Source: Bryobacterales bacterium
GTDB lineage: Bacteria > Acidobacteriota > Terriglobia > Bryobacterales > Bryobacteraceae
Reading direction: 5' to 3'
Length of the DNA stretch: 5,507 bases
Assembly (NCBI GenBank): GCA_025353235.1
Contig: JANXQZ010000360.1
Coordinates: 1-5,507, forward strand
Part shown: positions 4,989-5,507 of the stretch, in pieces
Position numbering within the stretch: position 1 is the stretch's first letter
Layout: each line of letters opens with the position of its first letter
The notes under the pieces: generated by a model
Seen by the model: only the letters and a program-made list of their open reading frames with translations
Told to the model about the DNA's origin: nothing
Database searches by the model: none
Program-made: the position numbers and the translations under genes

Positions 4989-5507
4989 GTGAGCGTGACA
5001 AGCAAGTGGTTACTCTGGTCCGGGGCCACTGCCATCTTTGGCTTTGTCGTATTCGCGGAAGGGCCCCTAACCATAGCCCAAGCCGTCACCACCGCTCTCC
5101 TAAATTATCCAGCCATCCAAGTTTCCCAAGAACAAATTAACGCCGCAGCCGCTGGAATCCGGCTCGCCCGCACCGCTTACCTTCCCCGCATCGACGCGCT
5201 TGCGCAGGCCAATCGCGCCACGCGGAACAACGTCTTCGGACTCCTGCTCCCCCAAAATGTAATACCTTCCATCTCCGGCCCAGTGCTGGGAACGAACAAC
5301 CTTGCATCGGTGTGGGGGAGCGCCCTGGGAGGGCTGGTCACCTGGGAGCCTTTCGATTTCGGCCTGCGCCGAGCCAACGTGGCAGCAGCTTCCGCTACCC
5401 AAGCGCAATCGGAAGCTACCTTGAAACGAACGCAATTTGAGATCGCCGTGGCCACCGCCGACGCCTGTCTCACATTGACCGCCGCCAAGCAGACAGTTCG
5501 CGCGGCA
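4989..5507 (+). CDS. TolC-family outer-membrane efflux protein, N-terminal part (runs off the window)
   Basis: The frame stays open for 173 codons to the window edge. An N-terminal signal peptide (K6, hydrophobic core about 7-22, cleavage likely after VFA at residue 23) is followed by PLTIAQAVTTALLNYPAIQ. This is the standard opening of TolC/outer-membrane efflux proteins. A long helix (VSQEQINAAAAGIRLART) and the YLPRIDALAQANR segment come next. The segment WEPFDFGLRRANVAAASATQ is the beta-strand to helix transition at the second helical hairpin typical of this family. TolC proteins form trimeric outer-membrane/periplasmic channels working with RND or ABC pumps and a membrane-fusion protein, which would be expected just past the window. 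The GTG at 4989 is preferred because the signal peptide follows directly; GTG 4995 is an alternative. No strong Shine-Dalgarno is seen. The gene is divergent from the small exported protein. Confidence 0.9.
   Translation, partial: MSVTSKWLLWSGATAIFGFVVFAEGPLTIAQAVTTALLNYPAIQVSQEQINAAAAGIRLARTAYLPRIDALAQANRATRNNVFGLLLPQNVIPSISGPVLGTNNLASVWGSALGGLVTWEPFDFGLRRANVAAASATQAQSEATLKRTQFEIAVATADACLTLTAAKQTVRAA

Noticed and set aside
1..5507. CRISPR array, tRNA, riboswitch or phage attachment site
   Set aside because: No regularly spaced direct repeats, cloverleaf-like sequence, conserved riboswitch core or duplicated core site next to the integrase remnant could be seen by eye.

Overview
The window looks like chromosomal DNA of a GC-rich, Gram-negative soil-type bacterium, most likely an Acidobacteriota (Solibacter/Bryobacter-like) member. 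This is inferred from recollected similarity of the TolC-like protein, the IS4-type transposase remnant, the tyrosine-recombinase remnant and a 'GVSDHGGW' protein to acidobacterial families; no search was run. There is no rRNA, tRNA or CRISPR array.

Layout. Positions 1-291 hold no confident gene but carry a striking 13-bp-arm inverted repeat (69-100). A minus-strand exported VOC/glyoxalase-fold protein follows (292-807), with a TATAAT box placed so close to the start that its mRNA may be leaderless. From about 900 to 3570 lies a patchwork of broken genes. It contains a tyrosine recombinase that has lost its N-terminus, most of its catalytic core and its C-terminus (904-1240). Next is an apparently internally deleted uncharacterised protein (1237-1770, minus) and the C-terminal scrap of a RibD/dihydrofolate-reductase-like protein (1790-1953, minus). 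One intact gene, a BNR/Asp-box beta-propeller protein (2107-3054, plus), survives here. It is followed by the first ~26 codons of an NAD-dependent epimerase (3079-3177), which run directly into a frameshifted, both-ends-truncated IS4-family transposase fragment (about 3165-3540, minus).

The right-hand part is ordinary and intact. A small exported protein (4425-4907) and a classical SDR oxidoreductase (3650-4420) form a tight minus-strand operon, 4 bp apart, that ends in a good intrinsic terminator candidate (3602-3635). Divergent from it, a TolC-family outer-membrane efflux protein begins at 4989 and runs off the window; the two units share an intergenic stretch of about 80 bp.

The functional genes do not form one obvious pathway. 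The main biological story is repeated insertion, deletion and decay of mobile and accessory DNA between about 850 and 3600, with two working transcription units flanking it. I found no convincing evidence for a new multi-gene system. The items most worth a second look are the dyad at 69-100, the shortened GVSDHGGW protein, the leaderless-type promoter and the epimerase/IS4 junction.
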